From the NCBI GenBank assembly GCA_021229015.1, contig CM037787.1:32264269-32328268 (forward strand): a stretch of 64,000 nt of DNA. The letters run 5' to 3'. Position numbers and translations under genes: made by a program. A model generated the notes under the pieces. The model was not told the origin of the DNA, made no database searches, and saw nothing but the letters and a program-made list of their open reading frames with translations. The stretch's first letter is position 1; the number at the start of each line of letters is the position of its first letter. This document shows, one piece after another, positions 35,010-46,691 of the stretch. This DNA comes from Solen grandis. Lineage: Eukaryota; Mollusca; Bivalvia; Adapedonta; Solenidae.

Positions 35010-36310
35010 TCCCTCACAGATATCTAGATATGTTATATGTAATGTTCATCCCTGATACTTAGATCTTTATCCCTGATATCTGGTTATTTTCTATGTAACC
35101 TTGTCCCTGATATCTAGATATGTTATATGTTATCTTCATCCCTGATACTTAGATCTTTATACAGTCTATTCACGATGGAACGAAATTCGATGGAGCGAAA
35201 TGACGGTGTAATGCGAAGTAATTGCCAGGTTCCGGCAATATTTGTTCTTTATTCAAAAAAAAGGGGAAAAAGGGCGAAGTATGTATGTGGTCCGATTTGC
35301 TAATTAACAACTGATTAATGATGCGTTCGAACGAAGTGTTGGTCAGTTTTCACACCTACCCGAGTGACACCTGTCGCTTACTCGTGTCCGCCATTATATT
35401 GTCTGTAATCAGCCTATTAGCACGCCATCCGTGACATTGTTGCAAACTGACACGAAGCTTACAAGCGAGTTTGTTTGTTTGTTTCAAAGATTAATAAGTG
35501 ATTTTATTTCAAAACTTAATAAGCAGCAGTAAAAATATTGATCTCCAGGTCTGACTTGTCATTCCATTCTACTTCATGTTAATACGAACATATAAATCTA
35601 AGACTACTACAAATACAATTTCATTGAATATCTAATAGCAATAGTCTGAGTAATTCAGTGAAGGACCCAGTTTACCTGGGGGGATAACTGGATCAGAATT
35701 TTATTCGATATTTTTTCCTAGTAACCTTGTGAAGGGCCCAGGTCATCCGGGAGGATAACAGGGTAGGAAATGGCGAGCGAAAAGAGGGGAGTGAGGAGAA
35801 AAACACAGACCATATAAGTGAAATATAGAGAATCAAATAATGAAACAACATCACACTAAACATTTTACGACATTAAATCTTTACGACAGTACATGGTTTT
35901 CGGCAATACATACTAAAACACGACAAAAACAAACGAGTGAGCACATACATAAAGGGATTCTCAATCGTCAATATGAAAGATGCGATGGAACGAAATACGC
36001 GATGGAACGAAATAAATGCGTTTCCCGGGGCTACTTCGTACCATCGCGAATGGACTGTACCTGATATCTGGTTATTTTCTGTGTAACCTTGTCCCTCATA
36101 TCTAGATATATGTAATCCTTGTCCCTGATATATCTTGTCCTTGATATTTGGTTATTTTCTATGTAACCCTATCCTTGATATGTTATATGTAACCCTGTCC
36201 CTGATATCTAGATATGTTATATTTAACCCTGTCCCTGATATCTAGATATGTTCTATGTAATCCTTGTCCGTGATATATTTTGTCCGTGATATTTAGATAT
36301 GTTATTTAGA
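35010..36310. repeat. CCTGATATCT-type tandem array, interrupted by an insertion
   Basis: Repeats built from TCCCTGATATCTAGATATG, TTATATGTAA and GGTTATTTTCTATGTAACC run at 35010-35160 and again at 36060-36310. The intervening 35162-36057 is a transposon. A SINE-B tail (36318-36460) sits at the right and is followed by another bit of the array (AGATATGTTATATGTAATCC). Confidence 0.8.
35162..36057. mobile_element. Tc1/mariner-superfamily non-autonomous element, TA duplication
   Basis: Left end CAGTCTATTCACGATGGAAC and inverted right end CAGTCCATTCGCGATGGTAC, with TA at 35160-35161 and 36058-36059. The interior holds more GATGGAACGAAAT copies near both ends (subterminal repeats, possibly transposase sites). 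No transposase frame is seen in its 896 bp. Confidence 0.85.
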
Positions 36311-36317
36311 TAGGTTA

Positions 36318-36460
36318 TCGGTAGGTCGGTGGTTCTACCCGGATGCCTCCGTGCATTCAGGGTCTTCTTACACCTGTAATTAGCTGGACGTCTCTATATG
36401 TCTGAAATACTGTCAAAGTGATGGTAAACTCAAATAGTCAAGTCAAGTCAAGTCAGATAT
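36318..36460 (+). mobile_element. SINE-B 3' half
   Basis: GGTAGGTCGGTGGTTCTACC through TGAAATACTGTCAAAGTGATGG and a TCAAGTCAAGTCAAGTCAG tail; 5'-truncated, inserted in the tandem array. Confidence 0.75.
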
Positions 36461-36719
36461 GTTATATGTAATCCTCATGAGGGATCTCTCTGTTGACTGA
36501 GCTGTTCAAAAATGACAACAAAAATATTTTTAAACACTCAGATATTATTAAGTGGGTCATTTCTAAGCAGGAAACCTGCAGTTAACTGATATGATATTCA
36601 TTTTCTTTGAATTGTAACAACTCAAACAACTCACACACTACTTAAAATCTTCATTATCAGTGGTAACTGACATGTGTCCTACTTTTGTTCCTACTTTATG
36701 GATAGAGGTGTCTCTGTTG

Positions 36720-36905
36720 TCAGGTGGTTACAGTCACTGACTTAATATCACTGAGCCTCTCTCAGCTGTAGGTTTAATATTTCCAGTCTGATCTCTCTGA
36801 CTTTTCATGAAAGGATGTCCTCCAGCTGGCATGCAGGAAGTCTCTGGTTCACCAGGGTGTCTCAGTGCACATTGAGTAGTTTGCTGGATGTCCTAAAATA
36901 ACTGA
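36720..36905 (+). mobile_element. SINE-B-like copy, strongly diverged
   Basis: TTGTCAGGTGGTTACAGTCACTGAC resembles the head; CCTCCAGCTGGCATGCAGG, CTCTGGTTCACCAGGGTGTC and AGTTTGCTGGATGTCC track the SINE-B body. It is old. Confidence 0.5.
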
Positions 36906-36937
36906 TAACTGTATTAAGTTCTTGTTTTGCCCATATA

Positions 36938-37694
36938 CAGTAGAATCTCATCAAACTGAACATCATTAAACCGAATTCCTTGCCATTTCGAAGTTTATTT
37001 TTGGTCCCGATTTTTTCCCTTCTTATTTTAACTAAAAATAAAATGTTTAATCCGAATTTTGCTATTTTGATTTTTTAGCTATTTCGAAGTAAAAATCCCG
37101 GTCCCGAGGTCGCAATTCATGTTATTGTACATTTTTAAATTTTATTTCGAAGTCAAATTTCATAAATTTTTGTGAACTAATTATCATCCTTATTAGCAGT
37201 CGCATCAGTTTATTTTGTGGAGGCACCTGAAGTGATGGCTCAGGCAAGTTTTTCACATCTTTTTTAGAGATTCGGTTGCGCAATGTGTGTCTCACCGGAA
37301 ATGTTGATTATTGCTAATCGTTGTCTGACAGGTTGCATAATATGCACATGCCAGCAGATAAACCCAGGTGTCAGATCTTTAGTACATTCTATATCATCGC
37401 GTTCCTCACTGGCATGCGACGCTACCTGAAGCAGCAGATCGACGGTAAAAATATGTATCATTGTTTGACATGGTATTATGTTCTGATGATTATGTTCATC
37501 AGAAGCATCTAAGTAGATCATGATATATTTTCATTACTTTTCATAACTTGCAAATAGTATATACGTACACCTAATAGGTGGTTTTCATGGCATAACGATT
37601 TCCAAAATATGCACCGGTAGTGAAAACGCAGACATGCACGCTCACAAACTAAAATTGCCATCGGATTTTTAATCAATTTAACGAGGTTCTACTG
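36938..37694. mobile_element. Tc1/mariner-superfamily (pogo/Tigger-like) element, degraded
   Basis: Left end CAGTAGAATCTCATCAAACT and inverted right end CAGTAGAACCTCGTTAAATT; TA on the left, TT on the right. Internal ATTTCGAAGT repeats lie in the left third. The GC-richer middle (37260-37450) is unlike the rest and may be non-TE cargo; its 85-codon minus-strand frame shows no motif I know. Confidence 0.7.
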
Positions 37695-38622
37695 TTTTGT
37701 TATTCCATGATATAAGAAGCTGATATTTGGCACAAATGTTATAAAGACAGTGTTTTATGACCTTTCATCAAGGTCATTTTTTTAAGTCACCTGTATTAAT
37801 TTTGTTAGTCTTATATATGTATCTGTCAAAGGAGGGCCAGCACAAATTATTTCTTATCAGGGAGTATCAAGCCCAACTTAGATAGCCCAAGACTTGAGAC
37901 AAGAACTAAGAGTAATGTTTCAATCATCAGTAAAGCTGACCCCTTAAAAGCAAAATTTATGTACTGGTAATAACTTTTTTCCAAAAATAATCTCATGATT
38001 GGTTCTTGTTTTTGTTGTTTTCCAATCCATAAGTAATGCATTTGTTATATCAGTGTATATAATATATATTTGCATTATGTGGATAAATAAAGTTTAAACA
38101 GAATGGTTCTACATTTCTGCATTTTATGTTTCAATTTTCCTCCCTTTTTTTTTAAAAATTTTTTAATTAAACCTTATAATTTCTAAGTGTGAATGTCTTT
38201 TTTCTGTTGAATTGTGACTAGCGAGCCCCCCTTTGCCATTCACTGATTAAGTAAGTCCGTTTTGATAATTCAGTACATGTACATCTAACACATATACCAG
38301 TACATAAATTTACATAAATGAATATATAACTGAAGTTGTTTATAGCATGTTCTCTTATTATATTTTTCTCTTCAAGCCTTTGAACACTCCTTGCTGCCAT
38401 GTGAAAAATGCAGTTTTTGTGGAATTACAATTAATTGCAGATATAGAATGCATAACAGAAATGTCAAATTGCGCACTAACAGGAATTGTTTGTACCAAAA
38501 TGGAAGAAAACATTTCCCTCTGGCAATCTGCTTAATGAAAGGGCAAGAAAATGTTGGTTGTAATTAGCAGAGTTTTTAAACGTATTTAGTTTGGCAAATT
38601 CATTTTAAGAAGAACTTGTTAA

Positions 38623-38853
38623 TTAACCCTTTCCGTCATAGAGGAAACCATGAAAAGACCTATGCGAACAGCATAAAACCAGATCTGCCTGCAGGCTGAT
38701 CAGGTTTTATGCTGTTCGCTGCTCCTCAGTGGTCTGGAAATGAGGATTTTGTAATTAAATTTGGTGAGGTTTAACTGTGGTTTTCTGCAGATCAGGCATT
38801 ATGTGGTACCTATTGAGTGCGTCAAAATGAGTCTGTATGAGGGAAAGGGTTAA
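38623..38853 (+). mobile_element. piggyBac-like MITE copy 2
   Basis: TTAA-CCCTTTCCGTCATA ... TATGAGGGAAAGGG-TTAA. The left arm of its internal palindrome is shortened (ACCAGATCTGCC then the right arm), so the cruciform is partly lost. Confidence 0.85.
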
Positions 38854-39605
38854 ACTGGGGAAGTAACTCCACCTTTGAGTGAAATATGGAAGTATGTAAA
38901 TGTTTTGAAGAATACATGTTCTGTTATTTATACCACTTATTTTAACCTCCTGTAATGACTTAAGGGCCAAGTCAGTATGATTAACTTTTAAAAAATCTTC
39001 AATATTAAATTCTTAATTAAAAGACCACACAAGATAAAAATCAGACAAGACAGGGGCTATCATGGTTGATGGATTGGAATTGATTTAAAAGAGAAACAAA
39101 AAAATATTTCCATACAATTTTTTTTTTTCTGAAAGTGACTAAGGTTGGTCTATACTGATCAGTATTTATATCAACATTTAACTACGTATAGATACATTTT
39201 GACACATTTACAGAGCAGATTTAAACTGTCCCTTACAGGACCTGTCTGATCAGGGTCTCCTCTGTTTACTCATTCAGTATTGTAGATCAGATTCTACAGT
39301 CTACATCGCAAAGAATTGTTCATTAATTCATATACAATTTAAAGTTCAGTAATTTGATATTCATAAAAGTGTATATGAATATTCATGATGTAAAGGGTTA
39401 CCAGGAAGTATTATTCAAATGTTTTCAGATTTAAATCTGTTTTGTCCGATCATTGATCCTATAATTCCTTGTGGCAGTCAGAGCAATCTGCTCCATTACC
39501 TAGAGGTCATCTATATCTTCCTTTTCTTGGTGCTTAGCATATAGGAAGTTCCAGGACATTTTGTCCTAATTTGGTATCATATGACTTGATCAATTGAACA
39601 AACAC

Positions 39606-39847
39606 TTAACCCTTTCCCTCATACAGGAAACCATGAAAAGACGTATGCGAACAGCATAAAACCAGATCAGCCTGCGTGTAACTCGCAGGCTGATCAGGTT
39701 TTATGCTGTTTGCTGCTCCTCAGTGGTCTGGAAATGGGGATTTTGTAATTAAATTTGGTAAGGTTTAACTGTGGTTTTCTGCAGATCAGGCTTTATGTGG
39801 TACCTATTGAGTGCGTCAAAATGAGTCTATATGAGGGAAAGGGTTAA
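39606..39847 (+). mobile_element. piggyBac-like MITE copy 3
   Basis: TTAA at both ends, with CCCTTTCCCTCATA ends and the full internal palindrome (GCGAACAGCATAAAACCAG ... TTTTATGCTG). It lies only about 750 bp from copy 2. Confidence 0.87.
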
Positions 39848-41549
39848 TACATGGCTGCAGATTATCACATTCATGTCCGGCTTTATGATATTATTGTTTC
39901 ACTGTAAGGAGGATACAGACATAAGTGTCTAGTGGCCACTTAGGAGAATATTTTGCAAATTAAGCATTATGTGGTGTGATTGACACTTCAGCACTTGAGA
40001 CATAAAGTGTTTGGACCCCTGAGAAAACTTGACCTACATTTTTCTGGTGACTGGGGAATGTTTAGGCATCCATGTAATGGATGAAAATGGCAAAGTCGAA
40101 ACCAGGTTGTCTTTCTTGTAAGTACAGGTCTGACCCAGAGAAATTAGGTTAAATTACAGTTAAGAGTTGTAAGAATGTAATTTGACCCTTACTTGAAGTG
40201 ACTGTCTGTCTGTATGGGGAATCTTGATTTTGCAACAATTAAGACACTGTTGAAGATAACCACCAACCATACATCACTTGAACTTCAGCAATTCATCTCA
40301 AAAACCCCAGGCTTGAATTGGATGAAACTGCACAGGATTGATCAGTAGCAAGTCTAGTTGTGCATATCCTTAGCACAATTTGGTTGGATGAATTATGGCC
40401 CTTTGTATTTTTACCTTGCCGGGACAAAGTCCTCGGAGAGCTATTTAGGTTGGGTATGTCATTTGGCTGGAGGGCAGGCAGCTTCAAACTTTAGTTTACA
40501 TAAGGTAACTTTTGAATGGGTTGACAGATTTAAATAAATTTTGGTACACATGTTTATCAAAAAAAAAAGGTCAAGTTTGACATTTGGCAAAATCTGTAAT
40601 TTTTTTTATAAAATTAAGGCCCCTTTTCAAATCAGAATTAACAAAAATACACCTTGTCCACACTTTATAACTCCTTTGTTTGAGTATTTGAGTAGTGTTT
40701 GGTCCACATATTTATATTAATAAAATGAAGGTCACATTCAATTTTATTATGGCCCTTTTTTCTATTTAGAATTTGCAAAAACACCTTGTTTGCACTAGCC
40801 TGTGGAAATGATGATATTTACCAAACTTTTTACCTTGTGACTTGGATCGTTGTAGATGTGAAAATAAAATATGTAAGATTGAAAATTTTTGGGCAGTTTC
40901 ATCAATTTCATAGTGTGTGTGTATACATAATATGTGCCTGTGTGCGCGCACACACACACTCACACACAAAAAGCTGTCCAACATTCAGAATGATTTGACA
41001 GTCAAGACAATTAGTTTGGTTGGAACTCTAGGAAAAGAAGAAACTGAAAAGGGTATACCGGTAAGCTGTTTTTATTTCAGCTCACCGAAAAAGTGATCTG
41101 CTCAGCGAGCCTTGTTGTCTTCTGACAACTTCTTGTTGATGCAATAATTGTCAGCACCTCATCTTAAAACCCTGTCTTGGATTGGATGAAACTTCACAGG
41201 ATTGATCAGTAGCAAGCTCATTGTGCATATCTTTGGCACACTTTGGTTGGATCAGTAATCACAGAGTTATTGCCCTTTATATTTTGACATGTTCTTGTCA
41301 GCACTTCACCTCAAAAAATCCCTGGCTTGAATTGGATGAAACTTTACAGAATTGATCAGTAGCAAGTCTAGTTGTGCATATTTTGGGATCAATTTGGTTT
41401 GATGATTGATTACAGAATTATGTCCCTTCATATTTTTTACTCAATTTTGTCAGAAATCATTGGATGATGAATTTTCACAGAATTGATCTGTATCAAGTCT
41501 TAGTGTCACATTTAGGGTGGATGAATAAACAGAGTTATGCCCCTTTATT

Positions 41550-42313
41550 AGTCCCCTACCGGTGTTCACACCGGAGGGGACTATAGGTTTGCCCTCCGTC
41601 TGTCCGTCCGTCCGCTCAAATCTGGATCCCGCGATAACTTAATAACTAAGCAAGCTAACTTGATGAAACTTGGTATATGACTAGATGGCAATGTGTAGAT
41701 TATGCACGTCATTTTATTTTTGTTCTTCGACTAAAATTGTGGTTGCTATGGTAACGGAAATAGTGAAAATATGGCAAAAATGGGATCCCGCGATAACTAA
41801 GCAAGCTAACTTGATGAAACTTGGTATATGACTAGATGGCAATGTGTAGATTATGCACATCATTTTATTTTTGTTCTTCGACTAAAATTGTGGTTGCTAT
41901 GGTAACGGAAATAGTGAAAATATGGCAAAAAATGGGATCCCGCGATAACTAAGCAAGCAAACTTGATGAAACTTGCTATATGACTAGATGGCAATGTGTA
42001 GATTATGCACATCATTTTATTTTTGTTCTTCGACTAAAATTGTGGTTGCTATGGTAACGGAAATAGTGAAAATATGGCAAAAAATGGGATCCCGCGATAA
42101 CTAAGCAAGCAAACTTGATGAAACTTGGTATATGACTAGATGACAATGTGTAGATTATGCACGTCATTTTATTTTTGTTCTTCGACTAAAATTGTGGTTG
42201 CTATGGTAACGGAAATAGTGAAAATATGGCAAAAAATGGGATTGATTACCATATTGAGTCAAGGTGGAGCCGGTAGGGGACTTTATGTGTTGCATACAAC
42301 ACCAGTTACTTGT
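41550..42313 (+). mobile_element. Hairpin-ended element, family AGTCCCCTACCGG, complete
   Basis: 5' hairpin AGTCCCCTACCGGTG-TTC-ACACCGGAGGGGACT (41550-41582); CCGTCTGTCCGTCCGTCCG; four ~152-bp units (GGGATCCCGCGATAACTAAG ... ATGGTAACGGAAATAGTG); inverted end CCGGTAGGGGACT (42270-42282); hairpin GTGTTG-CATA-CAACAC (42287-42302); then ACTTGTTTT. The flanks rejoin a core unit of the surrounding array within a T-run. It is the cleanest complete example of this layout in the window. Confidence 0.88.
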
Positions 42314-42964
42314 TTTTTATGTAATCTTGTCTGCACTTCATCACAAAAACTCCTTGCTTGAATTGGATTTAATTTTACAGGATTAATCAGTATTAAGTCA
42401 GCATGTTTGGGTTGAATGCATTATGACAGTGTTATGGCCCTTTGTATTTTTTATGCGATTTTGTCTGCACTTTATCTCCAAATTTTCCTGTATTTGAATT
42501 GTATTAAACTTCACAGGATTGGTCAGTATGATATCAAGTCTAGTTGTGTATATTCTCAACATGTCTTGGTGGATTGATTTATCACAGAATTATGGCCCTT
42601 TTTATTTTTAGAAATATCATAATACAAACAGTATTGTCCACACTATCTCCAAAACCCATTATTTAAATTGGATAAAACTTTACAGGATTGATCATTGCCA
42701 AGTCTTTTTGTGCATATTATCATTATGTATAATCGGAGTTTTGGCCATTTTTAACAACACAATGTACCTACAGTTTCTATTTCGCATATCTCCAAAATCC
42801 CTAGCTTGTTGTGCATATTGTCAGCACGTTTGGTTAGGATGTATCTTTACAGAGTAATGGCCCTTTGTTTTTAGCAACATAATGTCCAAAAAATATTCTT
42901 GTCCACACTTAGTCTCCAAATCTTCTGTCTAGAATGTGATGAAACCTCACAGGATTGATAGGTA

Positions 42965-43733
42965 CAGTCGAATGTCGGTGACTCGAACATGAAAAACTGG
43001 AACACCATACTTTACTGGAACTCATTTCAAGGTCCTGGCAAAACTGTTCTTTATTCTTTTTTGTTCGACCTGGGATGAGTCCAACACTGATTGCTGGAAC
43101 TCTCGAACTAAATTTCCGGCCCCAGGTTAAAAGTGCTATGTATTGAAATCGGTTGAACCATTTAACATCCTACATGTGATGTCTGCTGGTGATTTAATTG
43201 CATTCTGCAGTGCAGGGTGTTTTTTACACATCAGATTGGAACAAGCACTATTATTGTTTAATTTAATTAATTATTTTGTTAAATGTTACATGTTTCAATT
43301 GCTGATATTTATGTTTTCTGATGATGCTATATTTGTGGTTTATTCACAACAGATATTTTTATTTTATTTTCTGCAAAAGAAAAAAATAAACATATTATGC
43401 AGAAAATGTTACAACTTGAACGTTGGCCAATGTATGTGTATGTACGTGTACGAAATGAATATCATCACTGAGGTTTGTGCTTTGATAATTGTTTTTGTCA
43501 GCTGTCATTTAATGAATTAATATGATATTTAAAGAATAAAAGAGTTATTTTATTAATGATACATATAACATTATTTCGCCAATGTTAAGAAAAATCTCAT
43601 TTAATCGATCAGTGCTAAAAAAGGTCTAATAATAATTAATAATTTTTTAATCTTACCACGGTTGGGTCGAACCACCGATGACTAGAACAAATTACCGTTC
43701 CCCCAGCCTGTTCGAGTCACCGAAGTTTGACTG
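42965..43733. mobile_element. Tc1/mariner-superfamily (pogo/Tigger-like) element, TA duplication
   Basis: Left end CAGTCGAATGTCGGTGACTC, inverted right end CAGTCAAACTTCGGTGACTC, TA at 42963-42964 and 43734-43735. It is 769 bp. A 125-codon plus-strand frame inside (43143-43520) shows no transposase motif. Confidence 0.85.
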
Positions 43734-45004
43734 TACTAAGGATTGTTGTGCATATCATACGCAATTGACTTGGAGTGTTTTATCACAGAGTCATGGCTCA
43801 TTGTTTGTCTATTAATAATGAATTTTTTCTGGGACAGATTGATAGAAAGTAGCTACCTGCACATGATTTTTCCAAACTTCAAAAAATGTAGTGCACAAGA
43901 ACCATAATTCTAGCACTCCTCACTCTTGAATTATCCCCTTTTTATGTTAAAAAAAATGTCTTAATTCAACACAATTGCATGGATTCATTCCAAACTTGAA
44001 TAATGGATACTTTATGGCGTGTAGAAGTGCAGTGCACAGAAACCATAACTCCAACTCATCTAATTCTTGAATTGTCCCCCTTAGACCTTAGTTGATTTTA
44101 AAAAAAATAAAATGTCTGAAGCATAATTTCAATACTTTAGGATGGATCATAGATACATTGTGCATTGCTCAGGAACTGTAACTCTACCTCCTATAATTCT
44201 TTAAAGAGTTTTGTCCATAACACTTAAAAATAAACTATATGGTGGATGCATTTCAAACTCAGATCATGGATACCTTATCAGGTGTTAAGTGTAGTACATT
44301 GAAGTCATATGTGGGTGTTTTGCATCAAGTGAGAGGACCTTGTTTTAAATTGTACAGTGATAACTTGAGGATGGAACCAAAATTAATTTCATAATTTTGA
44401 TATCTGATGCTCACCCTTTCTGTGACAACTGCTGGAATGCAAGTGAAACAAGTGTTCCCAGAAACATCTATCTAGTTTTTCATGATCTTTCTTTATTTTA
44501 TTATTTTCCTGAGATTGCATGCAGGGTCTCTTAAATGATTATGGCCATTGCTTTCTTTTCTGTGACAAAGCAATATACAGTGGACCATTCCATCACCTCA
44601 AGTAATAGTAACAGTAACATACCATCTGTGGCAGGTCAAGGATGGCATCCACTCACCTTCCACTCAGCAATGATTAAATGTTTAAAACACATATCTTACT
44701 AAATGAAACTTGATAGCTCCTAACAATATTGCGAATATTGTACAAATCTGACACTCATCTTGATTGGTATCTTGAAAAATAATAGCTTGTCTAAATGCTT
44801 TAGAATTGTCTGACAAAAACAATGAATGCAATAGATACCAGTTATAGTTTTGCTAGCAGCGAATGCTGAGGAAATTATTGATTCAGCCCAAAAAGACAGA
44901 ATGTCTAAGTTGTTGCATCTCAGGAAGACTGCACTAGATTTTAGTAGATTATGATTTGGAATGCATATTATGGCTACTTTGATATAATTCACTGATCATG
45001 AGAC

Positions 45005-45222
45005 TTAACCCTTTCCCTCATATAGACTCATTTTGACGCACTCAGTAGGTACCACATAAAGTCTGATCTGCAGAAAACCACAGTTAAACCTTACCAAATT
45101 TAATTACAAAATCCTCATTTCCAGACCACTGAGGAGCAGCGAACAGCATAAAACCTGATCAGCCTTTTTATGCTGTTCGCATAGGTCTTTTCTTGGTTTC
45201 CTCTATGAGGGAAAAGGTTTAA
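45005..45222 (-). mobile_element. piggyBac-like MITE copy 4 (reverse)
   Basis: TTAA-CCCTTTCCCTCATA on the left and the inverted end TATGAGGGAAAAGG-TTTAA on the right. The internal palindrome is shortened at its centre (GATCAGCC then TTTTTATGCTGTTCGC). Confidence 0.83.
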
Positions 45223-45359
45223 GTAAAGTAATAGTATATTGTTCACTTATTAATTGATGGGAATAATATGTTATTTTCTTCAAGACCTTCTGTGCAGACT
45301 GCCTTTAATGACTCATAAGGACATGGTGAAGGTCTCTGTTACCAAATAGGGGAGATAAG

Positions 45360-45478
45360 ACAGTCTTGGTGGTAGTTATAAAGTGTCCCCCATTAAACTG
45401 GAGGTTGTGGCTTCAATCCCTGGCTGCAACATACTGAAGTCAATAAACAGAGTGGTACTGGTACATCTCCCTTGGACT
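45360..45478 (+). mobile_element. SINE-A 5' part, truncated by the next copy
   Basis: GGAGGTTGTGGCTTCAATCCC (B-box-like) through GTACATCTCCCTTGG; it stops where another head begins at ~45479. Confidence 0.6.
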
Positions 45479-45795
45479 GTCCCTGGTGGCTGAGTGGTTT
45501 AAGAGCATCCACCTTGGGAGCGAGAGGTCCTGGGTTTGATCCCCAAGCGGGACATACCAAAGTAAAAAGAAAAATGGTACTGTAATAGCTCCCTTGCTTG
45601 GCGATGAGCATGTAAAGGTGGTTGCAGGACTAGTTGGCCTGGTGTCAGGATAATATGACTGGGTGTGGTATCATGCCACAGGTCTATGGCGTGATACTGC
45701 AGTGTGGCAGCACTATATCTGTCTCGAGTAGACACCATCCCCAAATGACTGAAATACTGTCGGTAGGACATAAACCCAACAAGCAAACAGACAAA
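45479..45795 (+). mobile_element. SINE-A, near full length
   Basis: tRNA-like head (GGTGGCTGAGTGGTTTAAG A box; GGTCCTGGGTTTGATCCCC B box), then a body with GTGTCAGGATAATATGACTG, a local inverted pair GGTATCATGCCAC / GTGATACTGCAGTGTGGC, CTGTCTCGAGTAGAC, and a 3' end TGAAATACTGTCGG with CCCAACAAGCAAAC. This is the reference copy for the family in the window. It is an RNA polymerase III type SINE; activity cannot be told from sequence. Confidence 0.8.
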
Positions 45796-45814
45796 CATTT
45801 CCAGCATATTAGGG

Positions 45815-45915
45815 TTAGTTCCAGGACTAGTTGACCCAGTGCCTCATGTTGACAAAGTCTCCAGATGATTGAAATACAGTCAGTTAAACATCAAACCCAA
45901 GCAAAAAAATAAAAT
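45815..45915 (+). mobile_element. SINE-A 3' fragment
   Basis: TAGTTCCAGGACTAGTTGACC then GTCTCCAGATGATTGAAATAC and a CCCAAGCAAAAAAATAAAA tail: third SINE-A piece in a row. Confidence 0.65.
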
Positions 45916-46436
45916 AGGAACAAGAAATATAATTTAAAAAAGACTTGCTTTTGGCGATGTGGGGGATTAAAGAAATGGAGAATGTAGAACCGTTAGATGA
46001 TGTAAGAATCATTATGTGAGAAACATTTCATCATTGGAAAGTCAAAATAAGCATAGATAAAAAGATCTGTATTAAAGCATTTGGCAGAGTAACATCATCG
46101 TAACAAAGAAGAGTGTCTCTCAGTCACATGGAGATAGTGAAATAGACTATCATGTATTGCAGATGTTCATGATATCCGGCCCAAAAGAAGTCTTACTGTA
46201 CATCAAAGAGAAGTGTTTTGATAAAATAACTCTATCAAAGAAACTGTAATTCAATCAGAATACTTAATCAGAATTTTGTCAATATGAAGTTTATGTTTCA
46301 GCTATTTGTCATCTCAACAACAAACAATGGTACATAACTTTTTCTCCATGAGTATAGGAAAAATCTTTTCCAGTGAAAATCTGAAAAATACTCATTTTGC
46401 ACTGTATTACGTCATTATCCTTAAGTACTAAGGTGG

Positions 46437-46691
46437 GGGCCTCCATGGCCGAGCAGGTAAAGTCACTGACTTTAACACACACTCAGCCCCTCACCACATG
46501 GATTCGAATCCCGGCATGGTCGATTTTTATATGAGGAAGCCTTCCAGCTGGCTTGTGGTAGGTTGGTGGTTCTACCTGGATGCCTCCGTGCATTTGGGGT
46601 CTTCCTCCACCTGTAATTAGCTGGACGTCACTATATGACTGAAATACTGTCGAAGCGATAGTAAACTCAAATGGTCAAGTCAAGTCAAGTA
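46437..46691 (+). mobile_element. SINE-B, full length
   Basis: Head GGCCTCCATGGCCGAGCAGG (A-box side) and ATGGATTCGAATCCCGGC (B box, 46499-46516). The body has GGAAGCCTTCCAGCTGGCTT, GATGCCTCCGTGCATTTGGG and ATTAGCTGGACGTCACTATA. The tail is GTCAAGTCAAGTCAAGTA. A canonical B box and an intact repeat tail make this the best-preserved SINE in the window. Confidence 0.85.

Larger units (their letters stand above)
40265..44350 (+). repeat. Large array of ~150-170-bp units (TTGGATGAAACTTCACAGGAT core), several insertions inside
   Basis: Landmarks GAATTGGATGAAAC, CAGGATTGATCAGTA, GTTGTGCATAT and ATTATGGCCCTTTGTATTTTT recur from 40300 to 43750, with weaker relatives to 44350. A hairpin-style start AGCTCACCGAAAAAGTGATC occurs at about 41080. 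Insertions inside it are 41550-42313 and 42965-43733. The array is probably the core of one or more hairpin-ended elements. Confidence 0.7.

Noticed and set aside
37264..37521. 85-codon minus-strand frame in a GC-richer island
   Set aside because: It sits within a TA-type transposon and matches no family I know; the overlapping plus-strand frame is equally open.
43143..43520. 125-codon hydrophobic frame, possible membrane protein
   Set aside because: It lies inside a TA-flanked transposon, has biased AT-rich composition and no recognised motif or splice context.
45481..45552. tRNA gene (A-box and B-box present)
   Set aside because: It is joined to a SINE body and recurs in the window; no complete cloverleaf with proper acceptor pairing could be drawn. 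Same for 46440-46520 and 53830-53905.
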